Shown here: piece after piece, positions 10,697-21,060 of the stretch
Numbering within the stretch: the first letter of the stretch is position 1
Layout of the letters: each line of letters starts with the position of its first letter
Source: Piezodorus guildinii
Taxonomy: Eukaryota > Arthropoda > Insecta > Hemiptera > Pentatomidae
Direction of reading: 5' to 3'
Assembly (NCBI GenBank): GCA_023052935.1
Contig: CM041292.1
Coordinates: 108,865,906-108,929,905, forward strand
DNA length: 64,000 nucleotides
The notes under the pieces: model-generated
Databases searched by the model: none
Told to the model about the DNA's origin: nothing
Seen by the model: only the letters and a program-made list of their open reading frames with translations
Made by a program: the position numbers and the translations under genes

Positions 10697-12878
10697 GTTA
10701 AGTTAACAGGCTAAAAAGTACGAAAGAATTAAAGTTGGAACTTTGCGAGATGAAAGAAAAAGAATGCAATATCAGGAAGCTCTCAGCAGGAAACTTAGCG
10801 AAGTAAATGCAGATAAAAGCCTAGATGAGATGTGGGAGATGATTAAATCGACCATTATTACCTCAGCAACAGAAGTTTGTGGAGTTAGTAAAATAGGACC
10901 ACAAACTAAGAGAACAAATTGGTGGAGTGAGGAGGTCAAACAGATTGTAGCACAGAAGAAAGAAGCCTGGAGAAACTACTTGCGCTCAAAAGATCCACAA
11001 GCATGGCATTTATATGTTGAAAAAAGAAACCGTGTGAAATTGGTGATCAAACAAGCAAAAAAGAAGGCGTGGGAAGAGTTCGGAAGGTCTGTGCAAAACA
11101 ACTACAAGGACAATACCAGAAAGTTCTGGAACACTGTTAAAGCGCTGAGGGGTAGAAAGGGAAAGCCAGTCAGAAGCATTAAAAATAAGGATGGAATGAT
11201 AGTAACTAGAGACGAGGAGATACTGGAGGAATGGAGAAAACACTATCAGGAAAAATTTGCTGAAAGATCTGCTCCTAATGGTGACCAAGGAAGAGTAAGA
11301 CAAAGAGATGTGGAGGATATGGATGACTGTATCAGTGAAGAGGAGGTGGAACTGGCAATACAGAGACTAAAACTGGGTAAAGCCTCAGGAAGAGACAACA
11401 TAGTGCCTGAATTTATAAAGTATGGAGGTGAAGAAATAACAAAGACACTCCAAGTGCTGTTTCAAAAGATATGGGATGAGAAGAAGATACCCCGAGATTG
11501 GGAGTACAATATTATTGTACCTATCCATAAAAAAGGATCTCAAACCCAATGTGAAAACTATCGGCCTATATGTCTCTCACCGGTTGTGTATAAAATATAT
11601 ACCAGAATTTTAGAACAAAGGTTGAGGAAACTCAGAGAGGAAGATCTGGAAGAGGAACAGGCAGCGTTCAGACCCGGTAGACAAACACAAGACCATGTAT
11701 TCTCCCTCAAAATGATAATGGAAAAGACATGGGAAGTAGGAAAAGATATTTATTTGGCCTTTATAGACCTCAAAGCTGCATTCGATTCAGTTCCAAGGGA
11801 TGAAGTATGGGCAGCTTTGCAGTATAAAAATGTTCCCTCAAACCTTATTGCAGCTATGCAGTCCATTTATCAGAGTCCAAAAGGAGTAATACGCCTAAAT
11901 GGAAAAGAATCCCAGCCTTTCTATTTTCATGTTGGGGTCAAACAGGGGGACAGCCTTAGTCCTTTGCTATTTATAACCTTCATGGACGAAATATTAAAAA
12001 TGTGTAAGAGAAGGACTACACGAACCCTGATTGGGTATAGAAACTTGATGCCTGTATCAGCCCAAGCCATGATTTTCGCTGATGATATAGTTCTAGTAGC
12101 AAATTCACAGGAGAACCTACAACAAGCAGTTAATGAGTGGAGAGAAGAACTATATAGAAAGGGTATGGCTATAAATGCTCAGAAAAGCAAAATCATGAAA
12201 GTAGGGCGAGACGAAACAAACGTGAATGTGACCTGCAATGGTGAATTGCTCGAAACTGTAAACACATACGAGTATTTGGGCACAACCGTAAGCAATGGTG
12301 GAAGGATAGAACATGAAGTAAATAGCCGGATTAGAAAGGCCAACCTCGCATACTACCAAATCAGCCACATTATAGGAACAAAAGAAATAACTAATGCCAC
12401 CAAATTAGTCCTATATAAAACAATTTTCCTTCCTATCCTGCTGTATGGAGCAGAGCACTGGACAGGCCCAAAGCAAGTTATAAATAGAATGACGGCCTCA
12501 GAAATGAGATTCCTGCGAAGGATAGTTGGAAAAACAAGAAGGGACTGCGTTAGAAACGAAGTCATCAGGGAAGAATTGAAAGTGGTGGCACTGAAGGAGA
12601 CAATAGAAGAACGCCAACTACGCTGGTTCGGGCACGTGTGCAGACTCCCAGAAGACAGAAGAGTGAAATGGTTCATGGAAGCTAAACCAATAGGAAAGAG
12701 AATGGTTAGTAGACCCAGAACTACGTATTTGCAGTACCTGGAGGGACTCGGAAGAAAGAGAGGCAAATCAGTTACCCAAATGAAAAATATGGCCATTCAA
12801 AGGGATGAGTGGAAGCGATGGACTAAGGCTGGTGCTCCACGCTGAAAGGCACTAAGGAGCTTGTGAAAGAAGAAGAAG
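10697..12878 (+). mobile_element. RTE-like non-LTR retrotransposon, 5'-truncated, young
   Basis: Insertion flanked by perfect 10-bp direct repeats TATAAGTTAA (10687-10696 and 12879-12888), splitting a family A repeat. The apurinic-type endonuclease expected upstream of the RT is missing, so it is a typical 5'-truncated LINE copy. The 3' end is a short non-poly(A) tail of GAAGAAGAAG type, as in RTE-related clades. The perfect duplication and the undamaged RT frame indicate a recent event. Confidence 0.85.
10743..12845 (+). CDS. Reverse transcriptase of RTE-like LINE (N-terminally truncated)
   Basis: An open frame of 700 codons. It is already open at about 10707 and the first listed codon is TTG, so the true start was lost with the 5' truncation. 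The N-terminal 200 residues are the basic linker between endonuclease and RT. RT motifs follow in order: NYRPICLSPVVYKIYTR, FIDLKAAFDSVPRDEVW, GVKQGDSLSPLLF and the catalytic IFADDIVLVANS (FADD at 12075-12086). A thumb with YEYLGTTVS and a C-terminal WFGHVCRLPEDRR region come next. The enzyme would copy its RNA at a nicked chromosomal target but lacks its own endonuclease here. No stop or frameshift is visible, in contrast with the other LINE frames in the window. Confidence 0.9.
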   Translation: MRDERKRMQYQEALSRKLSEVNADKSLDEMWEMIKSTIITSATEVCGVSKIGPQTKRTNWWSEEVKQIVAQKKEAWRNYLRSKDPQAWHLYVEKRNRVKLVIKQAKKKAWEEFGRSVQNNYKDNTRKFWNTVKALRGRKGKPVRSIKNKDGMIVTRDEEILEEWRKHYQEKFAERSAPNGDQGRVRQRDVEDMDDCISEEEVELAIQRLKLGKASGRDNIVPEFIKYGGEEITKTLQVLFQKIWDEKKIPRDWEYNIIVPIHKKGSQTQCENYRPICLSPVVYKIYTRILEQRLRKLREEDLEEEQAAFRPGRQTQDHVFSLKMIMEKTWEVGKDIYLAFIDLKAAFDSVPRDEVWAALQYKNVPSNLIAAMQSIYQSPKGVIRLNGKESQPFYFHVGVKQGDSLSPLLFITFMDEILKMCKRRTTRTLIGYRNLMPVSAQAMIFADDIVLVANSQENLQQAVNEWREELYRKGMAINAQKSKIMKVGRDETNVNVTCNGELLETVNTYEYLGTTVSNGGRIEHEVNSRIRKANLAYYQISHIIGTKEITNATKLVLYKTIFLPILLYGAEHWTGPKQVINRMTASEMRFLRRIVGKTRRDCVRNEVIREELKVVALKETIEERQLRWFGHVCRLPEDRRVKWFMEAKPIGKRMVSRPRTTYLQYLEGLGRKRGKSVTQMKNMAIQRDEWKRWTKAGAPR

Positions 12879-13110
12879 TATAAGTTAATAAAGAGTGGTG
12901 AAAAGCCGATAAAACTAACTGATTGTTTTAGATTGTAATATAATCGATTTTTTAATAAAACACATGTTTCTGTAGAAATTCAATTTAATTAATTCTTTAA
13001 TAGTTTCACTTATTTGTATCTCTGACTGTATTTGAGAATTCATTAATCGATTTTAAAAACGGAGGTAAGTGAAAGTCGTATGTTTCTCGTACCAGAATTT
13101 TTTATATTTG
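12879..13110 (+). repeat. Family A repeat, right part (split copy)
   Basis: Continues the family A copy after the RTE insertion: AAAAGCCGATAAAACTAACT, AAACACATGTTTC, then AACGGAGGTAAGTGAAAGTC at the right end. It begins with the second target duplication TATAAGTTAA. Confidence 0.75.
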
Positions 13111-13640
13111 ATATCACATAGTAAATGATATTTTTATTGTAATTTATTGCAATTTACACAATAATCCAAAGATTGTCTATAATTTGCACATACAAAATTT
13201 CATTCATTTTCGAGATATTTAAGTGTCAAATTAAAGGACATAATTTTATTATAAATATTTGTATGTCGCATTAACAAAACGGATCCCAGGTTAGAGAAAT
13301 CACTATTATGGGTAGAGGGGTCCGGACAAGTTGTCTACGAGCTCAACAAAACAAAGGTTTCGAGTTCCACGTACACTACGTCAGCTAAAGTGTTGGTAAG
13401 TTCAAGATCAAAGGAATTAATTCTGGAGAGATCAATGGCTTCAGACGTAAAGCATCAGTCAAGCCGTGTCAGTCTCTCAATGGCTACATTTCCAATGTAT
13501 CCATTTTCATTACATTTCCAATCTTATTTCAAATCATAAATTATGTCATTAATTTCAAATGGGATTATAATTTCATCGCCTAGACATAAATTCATTGAAC
13601 AGTCTCTTATAAATAATGTAATAGTATTTTTTTAAATATT
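13111..13640. other. AT-rich intergenic sequence
   Basis: No gene or family seen. Confidence 0.3.
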
Positions 13641-13829
13641 TTATTAAACTAAAAGTGAAGGCAATATACGCTGCGGATAGTTGATTTATCGCGGTACTAA
13701 AGCTTGGCGTAAAGTGGATTGGAGTCGATAACAGTATATGATTTTGTTTTTGCTAAATATCAAGAGTCAAGATATAAGATAATTTTTGCTGAGAAAAAAT
13801 AAAACTATAATCTATTTAAGAGAATTTTT

Positions 13830-14129
13830 TTGACCATGTTAAACAATTTATTTGTATTTTTTTTGTCGGTGTTTTATGTCAACTCATGTATTATTATGAA
13901 GAAGCTGTATTTTAGACGGGATGAGCTAGTCGGGAAGATTGACCATCGTTTTTCTACAAGAGTGAAAAATTACTATAGCTTGGTTGTGCCAAGACAAAAA
14001 CAAACCTGGACGACGCACCAGCCTCGTTATTCAATTGCTACTGTTTTCAATAATATTCCTCCAAATTTTCAATATTCTTACACAAATCCTCCAAAGCAAT
14101 CAAATTACTATTACAATGTTAAAATATGA
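13830..14129 (+). pseudogene. C-terminal remnant of a CR1/Daphne-like LINE ORF2
   Basis: A 99-codon frame. Its middle (RRDELVGKIDHRF, YYSLVVPRQKQTWT, FNNIPPN) resembles the extreme C-terminus of CR1-group ORF2 proteins, where a 'lR.PRtRT...sf.y.....wNsLP' pattern follows the RT. No RT core is left. The match is by pattern and weak, but the 3' UTR-like sequence that follows and a second copy of its tail at 48750 support a retroelement origin. Confidence 0.45.
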
Positions 14130-14870
14130 GAGAAATCTCCCATTGAAGAAAAAATTGCTGAATTATTGAATTCAAATTCCTTATAGCTATAGACATGTCC
14201 TCAATGCCAGCCTGCGTCACTCATTCGGATATTTATCCTGTATACAAGTATATGTATTCTTTATTGCTTTTTGGTTTTGTCAATTACTGTTTATTACTGT
14301 GTACTATGTTATGTTCCTTTATAATTGTTAATTATGTAATTCAATTAAGTATTTATATGCCTTAATTTTATATCTGAATTAGTATTCTTTATTGCTTTTT
14401 AGTTTAGTCAATTACTGTTTATTACTCTGTACTATTTAACTGTTTCTTATAATTGTTTTTTTTTCTATTAATTGGGTATTATATAATTCAATTTTGTATT
14501 TACATGCATTAATTTTATATCTTGTATATATGTATTCTTATAGCTTTTTGGCTTAGTCAATTACTGCTTCTGACTGTGTTACAGTTTCTTTATAATTGAA
14601 TTTTTATATTATTTAAGTATTATATTGTTTCTTACTTTGTAGTGTGCTACTGTTTCTTTATAAAAAATGGTGTTACATTTTGTGATATTATTTAAGAATT
14701 GTATCCTATCTTACTGTGTACTATTTGTTATTGTACTTTTATTGAATTTTCGCTGGTGAACTCCTTTCAAACGGGCTTCCCTCAGTGGGATAGTGATTTA
14801 TAATCGCACTGTAAAATGTCTGTATTTTGATTTAAATAAATAAGTTATTAAAACAAAAAAACTCCGATCA
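14130..14870 (+). mobile_element. CR1-like LINE 3' UTR with internal tandem repeats
   Basis: Three imperfect tandem units of about 140 bp (roughly 14247-14620), each with TGTATTCTTTATTGCTTTTT and GTCAATTACTGTTTATTACT blocks. The terminal segment contains TCAGTGGGATAGTGATTTAT and CACTGTAAAATGTCTGTATT and ends in TTTAAATAAATAAG. That segment recurs inverted at 48748-48882, so it is the mobile 3' end of an element. Confidence 0.6.
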
Positions 14871-15190
14871 TGAAAAACAGGAATTTTTTTTAAACACTGA
14901 CCTTTTCTTTATGCCTCCTTATTTTCTCCATATTTTAACACCATACTAAAATTTAATTTTTTTGTATTTTTATGACTTTTAATTATAACCCTCCGAGTGG
15001 AGGAGAATTGTTGGTTGGTTGGTTTTTTAAAATTTTAATGGGACAAACATCGCGGTCATCAGTGCCAGACATATTCATTTTATAGAAGATTAATTTAAGA
15101 AAAAAGGTATTAGTTGGAACATTAAAAGCTATATTCATTAAAATATATTATAATATATGTAAAAAAAAGAATAATAAAAATAAGTAAATA
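14871..15190. other. AT-rich flank of the Foldback-like element
   Basis: No gene seen. Confidence 0.3.
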
Positions 15191-15200
15191 AATAATTAAA

Positions 15201-15208
<8 letters not shown>

Positions 15209-15244
<36 letters not shown>

Positions 15245-15245
15245 A

Positions 15246-15326
<81 letters not shown>
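15209..15326. repeat. AT microsatellite, left outer end
   Basis: (AT)n interrupted by AATAAATAAAT and AATAT, directly outside the left 21-bp array. Confidence 0.95.
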
Positions 15327-15327
<1 letters not shown>

Positions 15328-15329
15328 CA

Positions 15330-15517
15330 TTTCCAAGTCAATTGTAACCTTTTCCAAGTCAAATGTAACTTTTTCCAAGTCAAATGTAACCTTTTACAAG
15401 TCAAATGTAACCCTTTCCATTTCAAATGTCACCTTTTCCATTTCAAATGTTACCTTTTCCAAGTCAAATGTCACCTTTTCCATTTCAAATGTTACCTTTT
15501 CCAAGTCAAATGTCACT
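15330..15517 (-). repeat. 21-bp tandem array, left arm (nine units)
   Basis: On the minus strand the unit is GGTTACATTTGACTTGGAAA plus one A, with D-type (GACTTGGAA) and E-type (GAAATGGAA) variants. Read inward to outward the variant order is D, E, D, E, E, D, D, D, D-variant. The 21-bp period keeps a frame open, giving heptads KVTFDLE/KVTFEME, but no evidence says it is translated. Confidence 0.9.
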
Positions 15518-15770
15518 TTTTTCTTCACTTCTAGCCTTAAATATTCCGCTTTATTTATTTATTTATTGAAAAATAATTAGTTTAATTAACATTATGACTT
15601 TTTTAATATTTTTGGCATATCATATCGGTATTTTTTTTTTTTTTTTTAGATATTTGATATCAAGTTCAGTTTTTTACTAGCTAATATTTAAAAAACTAAT
15701 TATCGTCTATTTAGTTTTAAGATAGTTATTGATTTTGAGTTTGTAGAGGGGAGGGGTAGTTTTTGTGAAT

Positions 15771-16740
15771 AATTAATGTGTTTTCGGGTATTATAATTAC
15801 GTTTTTCGAACTGTATTTTTTATCGCTCGCGTGCATGTTAACTCGCATTAACTTTTAATGTTTTTTTATTGATATAGGGATTAATTAATGTGCTTTCGGG
15901 TGGTTATGATTACGTTTTTTTGAGTTGTATCTTTTATCGGTCATGCGTATTTCAACTCGCATTTACTTTTAATGTTTTTTATTGATATAGGGATTAATTA
16001 ATGTGTTTTCGGGTATTATAATAACGTTTTTCGAACTGTATTTTTTATCGCTCGCGTGCATGTTAACTCGCATTAACTTTTAATGTTTTTTATTGATATA
16101 GGGATTAATTAATGTGCTTTCGGGTGGTTATGATTACGTTTTTGAGTTGTATCTTTTATCGGTCATGCGTATTTCAACTCGCATTTACTTTTAATGTTTT
16201 TTATTGATATAGGGATTAATCAATGTGTTTTCGGGTATTATAATTACGTTTTTCGAACTGTATTTTTTATCGCTCGCGTGCATGTTAACTCGCATTAACT
16301 TTCAATGTTTTTTATTGATATAGGGATTAATTAATGTGCTTTCGGGTGGTTATGATTACGTTTTTTGAGTTGTATCTTTTATCGGTCATGCGTATTTCAA
16401 CTCGCATTTACTTTTAATGTTTTTTATTGATATAGGGATGAATTATTTTGCTTTCGTGTGGTTATGATTACGTTTTTTGAGCTGTATCTTTTATCTGTCA
16501 TGCGTATTTCTACTCGCATTGACTTTTAATGTTTTTTATTGATATATGGATTAATCAATGTGTTTTCGGGTATTATAATTACGTTTTTCGAACTGTATTT
16601 TTTATCGCTCGCGTGCATGTTACCTCGCATTAACTTTTAATGTTTTTTATTGAAATAGGGATTAATTATTTTGCATTCGGGTGGTTATGATTACGTTTTT
16701 CGACCTGTATTTTTTATCGCTAGCGCTTATTTTAACTAAA
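15771..16740 (+). repeat. ~112-bp tandem array, left arm
   Basis: About nine monomers of 111-113 bp, each starting AATTAATGTG. Two types alternate: A (GGGTATTATAATTACG, CGCTCGCGTGCATGTTAACT) and B (GGGTGGTTATGATTACG, GGTCATGCGTATTTCAACT). Order from 15771 is roughly A B A B A B B A B, so the working repeat is an A+B dimer of about 224 bp. Confidence 0.9.
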
Positions 16741-17300
16741 ATTTACTTTTAATGGGGTTGATAATGGTTTTTTCTGGTCCTATAATTATTTTTTTTCAGT
16801 TTTATTTTGTCATGGCTCCCACGCATTTATCTCGAATTCACTTTTAATCTTTTTATTTTTATAGAGATCTATCCTTGTGTTTTCGCGGGGTTATGAAATT
16901 GTTTAAAAGGTTTTTTATTATCACTTGTGTGGATTTCTACTCGCCTTTATTTTTGATATTTTTTATTGACGTTGCTGAAATATACATCGTTTAGCTTTTA
17001 TTTTATTTTATTTTATTTTTTTATATTATTATTATTTTATAAAAGGATTAGTTATAGTTCCTTTTCAAGCGTCCTGAGTAAATTTTTTGAACTAAATCTG
17101 TTGTAAAGGACCGCTTCCTAACTTGGTCTTACAATTATTTGATAATTTAATTGGGAATCGTTTATTCTATTTTCGGATGTTCTGATAACATTATTTGAAC
17201 CAAATTTGTTATCGCTTTTACTCATTTTAAGTTACTGTTCCTATTTCATAAATAATCGATAGAGGGAACGTTTATAGTGTTTTCGGGAATACTAATAGAG
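16741..17300 (+). repeat. Degenerate monomers at inner edge of left array
   Basis: Further units with the same landmarks (ACTTTTAATC, TTTTTATTGACG, GTGTTTTCGC) but strong divergence, progressively harder to recognise toward the centre. The right arm has no equally long decayed zone. Confidence 0.6.
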
Positions 17301-17545
17301 TTTATGACATTTTTTTTAGAGCTAGTGCACTTTTTAACTTAAATAAAAAGTGATCTAGAAGAATGCGCAATCGCGATGTAACGTCCAGATCAAAAATTTA
17401 ATCAGATCCTGCAAAAATCACAATAAATAATTTTTACATCAAATTATAACATAATACCTAATACCTACGGTCTGTAGAAATTCCCAAGCGCATAAAAGAA
17501 TAAAGTTCACAACACGTTACAAGAATCCCCTAAAACAAAAAAAAG
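17301..17545. other. Central spacer of the Foldback-like element
   Basis: Non-repetitive AT-rich sequence separating the arms. No coding frame or transposase remnant was found. Confidence 0.5.
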
Positions 17546-17549
17546 ACCA

Positions 17550-18765
17550 CTGCCAACGCAAGTTGAAATACGCATAAGCGATAAAAGATACAGCTCAAAA
17601 AACGTAATAATAGCCCCCCTCTCCCGAAAGAAAAATAATTAATCCCTATATCAATAAAAAAATTAAAATTAAATGCGAGTTGAAATACGCAAAAGCGATA
17701 AAAGATACAGCTCAAAAAACGTAATCATAACCACCCAAAAGCACATTAATTAATCCCTATATGAATAAAAAACATTAAAAGTTAATGCGAGTTAACATGC
17801 ACGCGAGCGATAAAAAATACAGTTCGAAAAACGTAATTATAATACCCGAAAACACATTGATTAATCCATATATCAATAAAAAACATTAAAAGTAAATGCG
17901 AGTTGAAATACGCATGACCGATAAAAGATACAACTCAAAAAACGTAATCATAACCACACGAAAGCAAAATAATTAATCCCTATATCAATAAAAAACATTA
18001 AAAGTAAATGCGAGTTGAAATACGCATGACCGATAAAAGATACAACTCAAAAAACGTAATCATAACCACCCGAAAGCACATTAATTAATCCCTATATCAA
18101 TAAAAAACATTAAAAGTAAATGCGAGTTGAAATACGCATGACCGATAAAAGATACAACTCAAAAAACGTAATCATAACCACCCGAAAGCACATTAATTAA
18201 TCCCTATATCAATAAAAAACATTAAAAGTTAATGCGAGTTAACATGCACGCGAGCGATAAAAAATACAGTTCGAAAAACGTTATTATAATACCCGAAAAC
18301 ACATTAATTAATCCCTATATCAATAAAAAACATTAAAAGTAAATGCGAGTTGAAATACGCATGACCGATAAAAGATACAACTCAAAAAACGTAATCATAA
18401 CCACCCGAAAGCACATTAATTAATCCCTATATCAATAAAAAACATTAAAAGTTAATGCGAGTTAACATGCACGCGAGCGATAAAAAATACAGTTCGAAAA
18501 ACGTAATTATAATACCCGAAAACACATTGATTAATCCCTATATCAATAAAAAACATTAAAAGTCAATGCGAGTAGAAATACGCATGACCGATTAAAGATA
18601 CCGCTCAAAAAACGTAATCATAACCACCCGAAAGCACATTAATTAATCCCCATATCAATAAAAAACATTAAAAGTTAATGCGAGTTAACATGCACGCGAG
18701 CGATAAAAAATACAGCTCCAAAAACGTAATTATAATACCTGAAAACACATTAATTATTCACAAAA
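17550..18765 (-). repeat. ~112-bp tandem array, right arm
   Basis: About eleven monomers in the opposite orientation to the left array, joined at TTAATCCCTATATCAATAAA-type junctions spaced about 111 bp. The same A and B types occur, mostly alternating, with a run of consecutive B units near 17930-18190. Confidence 0.9.
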
Positions 18766-19000
18766 ACTACCCCTCCCCTCTACAAACTCAAAATCAAAAA
18801 CTATCTTAAAACTAAATAGACGATAATTAGTTTTTTAAATATTAGCTAGTAAAAAACCGAACTTGATATCAAATATCTAAAAAAACAAAAAAAAATACCG
18901 ATAAGATATGCCAAAATTATTAAAAAAGTCATAATGTTAATTATATTAATTATTTTTTAATAAATAAATAAATAAAACGGAATATTTAAGGCTAGAAGTG
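18766..19000 (-). repeat. Inter-array segment, right arm
   Basis: Nearly identical inverse complement of 15525-15770 (shares CTACCCCTCCCCTCTACAAA and AAATAGACGATAATTAG). Its conservation shows that the arms are homologous beyond the tandem repeats. Confidence 0.85.
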
Positions 19001-19007
19001 AAGAAAA

Positions 19008-19196
19008 AGGTGACATTTGACTTGGAAAAGGTAACATTTGAAATGGAAAAGGTGACATTTGAAATGGAAAGGGTTACATTTGACTTGGAAAAGGTGACAT
19101 TTGAAATGGAAAGGGTTACATTTGACTTGGAAAAGGTTACATTTGACTTGGAAAAAGTTACATTTGACTTGGAAAAGGTTACAATTGACTTGGAAA
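19008..19196 (+). repeat. 21-bp tandem array, right arm (nine units)
   Basis: Nine units, read inward to outward: D, E, E, D, E, D, D, D, D-variant (ACAATTGACTTGG). The last unit is the same variant that ends the left array. Unit number matches the left arm but the internal order differs, indicating different 42-bp duplications. Confidence 0.9.
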
Positions 19197-19198
19197 TG

Positions 19199-19260
<62 letters not shown>

Positions 19261-19265
19261 AATAA

Positions 19266-19301
<36 letters not shown>

Positions 19302-19302
19302 A
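19199..19302. repeat. AT microsatellite, right outer end
   Basis: Two (AT)n tracts separated by AATAAATAAATAAAT. Confidence 0.95.
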
Positions 19303-19408
19303 ATAAATATATTAAGATTAATTTTAAATTTTAGTTATTTTTTTTAATTTATTTTAAATTTAAATTCATTATTAAAATCAATTAAGTCAAGATGGAAACA
19401 ATAGTAGT

Positions 19409-20302
19409 TCAAATCTGCTTGTAAAAATCCATTTGAGAGAGAAGACACATTAATTCATCAATCCTTTTCTCATTGTTTCCCAAAGCATCTGCGACGTTGC
19501 TTGGTATTATATTTTTGTTCAGCCATCTGGTGTAGAAGGAACATTCTTCAAAAATGTGAGCTATGGTCAAGGTTCCCCTACAATGCTTGCATCTTGGGGG
19601 CAATTCTTTTGATATTATGTGTCCATGCGTTAGCCGTGGGTGTCCGATTCTCAGGCGGGCCAGGACCACCTCCTCTCTACGGTCGGTGCGGCTTGAGGTT
19701 TTCCAAGGTTTTACCTCTTTCTTAATCGCTTTGAGCTTACTAGGATAGCTGTTGTTCCAAGTTTCTTCCCATTCCTTAAATACATTTTCTATTAGTGGAC
19801 GTGTTAGCTCTGATGGTGTCAGTAGTGCCCAACCACGACCTGGGAGTGTAAGGGCTTCTTTGGCAGCCTTATCTGCCATTTCGTTTCCCATTATCCCCAT
19901 ATGGCCTGGTATCCACACATAATGGATTCTTTTTCCTTCTTCAGCGATTAATTTGGTTAATTCTAGGATTCTTAAAATTCCTGGATGGTTGGAATACATA
20001 TTCTCTAGTGCTTTTAGAGCGCTTAATGAGTCTGAGGCTATGGCGATATTCTCTATAGAGAATGTTCTGGAATAATCTAGAGCCATTGCGATCGCATTCA
20101 CTTCAGCTGTGTAGACGGAGCAAAACTGATGTAGCTTCGTCTTGTAGGTGCAATCTAATATGACAAAAGCTGAACCTGTGGCTGAGTCCGACTTTGAACC
20201 ATCTGTGAAAATTAATTTGTGGCTAGGCAGTGTGCTTATGATCTTATCAAAACGGTCTTTGAAATTTATTGATTTAATTTTTTTTTTAGCATATTTAGCC
20301 AA
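19409..20302 (-). pseudogene. RNase H and C-terminal zinc motif of an I-type LINE
   Basis: A 297-codon frame. The RNase H domain occupies about residues 27-150 with all four acidic positions visible: FTDGSKS, YTAEVNAIAMAL, IASDSLSAL and GNEMADKAAK. A C-terminal tail (RLRIGHPRLTHGH, then CKHC...H...C around 235-255) is typical of I-group ORF2 proteins. It would degrade the RNA of the RNA/DNA hybrid during integration. It continues upstream, after a frame change near 20303-20535, into the RT remnant. A similar but distinct element lies at 42.2-43.4 kb. Confidence 0.85.
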
Positions 20303-21060
20303 TTATATAAATAAGGTTTTTGAAATGTCCATGGTGGTGTCTTGTTTTCTACTGCATTTATATTTATTAATTTTAACTTGTTAACTACGGATGATATTCT
20401 TTTTGCTAGTGGCAAAGTTGGGTTAACCTTTAGTTGAAATCTCGCTGAGTATTTAGGTTTGAAGATGTATCCATGAACAGGATGGGTAGATTGTGTAAAT
20501 AATTTGGTGATGTAGTTGATGGCCAGTTTATCACGTCGGTAGGATAATGGTAGTAAGCCAGATTCTGCGCAAAGACTTAGTGAAAGCTCCTATGGCAATG
20601 CGTATGCCTGCATGGTGTACTACATCGAGTTTAGCCAGATTGTCCCTTTTTGCAAAAAAGACAAAACACCCATACTCCATCTTTGAACTTATTATTGATA
20701 GGTATACTTTGAGTAAAGTAGTGCGATCTGCACCCCAACTTGTTCCAGTTAAGATTTTTAGTATATTGAGCTTTTTTGTACATTTTTCTTTTAAAGATTT
20801 TATGTGATTCTCCCACGTTAGGCGTCTATCAAATTCTAACCCTAGGTATCTACAACTATTTACGTATGGAAGAGGAACGTTGTTAAGCAGGAGATCTGGT
20901 AGGTCCGGGTAATGTCTTCTTCTAATGAAATATAAGCATTTTGTTTTCTTTGCCGAGAACTTTAGTCCTGATTTTTGTGACCAATCATTAACTCGATTGA
21001 GTGAAGCTTGCAGCTTCTCTTTTATAGACCGCAAATGAGGAAAATTGTTAGTGGCCAAGG
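20303..21060 (-). pseudogene. RT C-terminal remnant of the same I-type LINE
   Basis: The frame from about 21058 to 20531 gives NRVNDWSQKSGLKFSAKKTK, then YLGLEFDRRLTWENH and WGADRTTLL, i.e. the RT region just after the (missing) catalytic FADD box. A frameshift near 20535 moves into the frame leading to the RNase H. The copy is 5'-truncated at about 21060. Together with 19310-20302 it is one dead insertion whose A-rich 3' tail abuts the right end of the Foldback-like element. Confidence 0.75.

Larger units (their letters stand above)
15205..19310. mobile_element. Foldback-like element: giant inverted repeat with tandem-array arms
   Basis: Two long inverted arms (about 15330-17000 and 17550-19200) share, from outside in: a nine-unit array of 21-bp repeats, a unique-looking segment of about 240 bp, and an array of about 112-bp monomers. 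AT microsatellites bound each arm and about 250 bp of unrelated sequence sits at the centre. Long inverted repeats made of internal tandem repeats define Foldback elements (FB of Drosophila; Tetris of D. virilis has 220-bp arm repeats). No transposase is present and no target duplication can be read because the ends are microsatellites. The assignment is structural. Confidence 0.75.

Noticed and set aside
11010..12796. Minus-strand ORFs opposite the RTE-like RT
   Set aside because: Shadows of the intact plus-strand RT frame with its full set of RT motifs.
15138..15425. Minus-strand ORFs with heptads and Tyr/Ile repeats
   Set aside because: They are translations of the 21-bp array and the AT microsatellite; there is no sign of a real gene.
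15771..18765. CRISPR-like array
   Set aside because: Monomers are about 112 bp, contiguous without unique spacers, in eukaryotic DNA.
19501..20807. Plus-strand ORFs over the I-type element
   Set aside because: Antisense shadows of the RT/RNase H frame.
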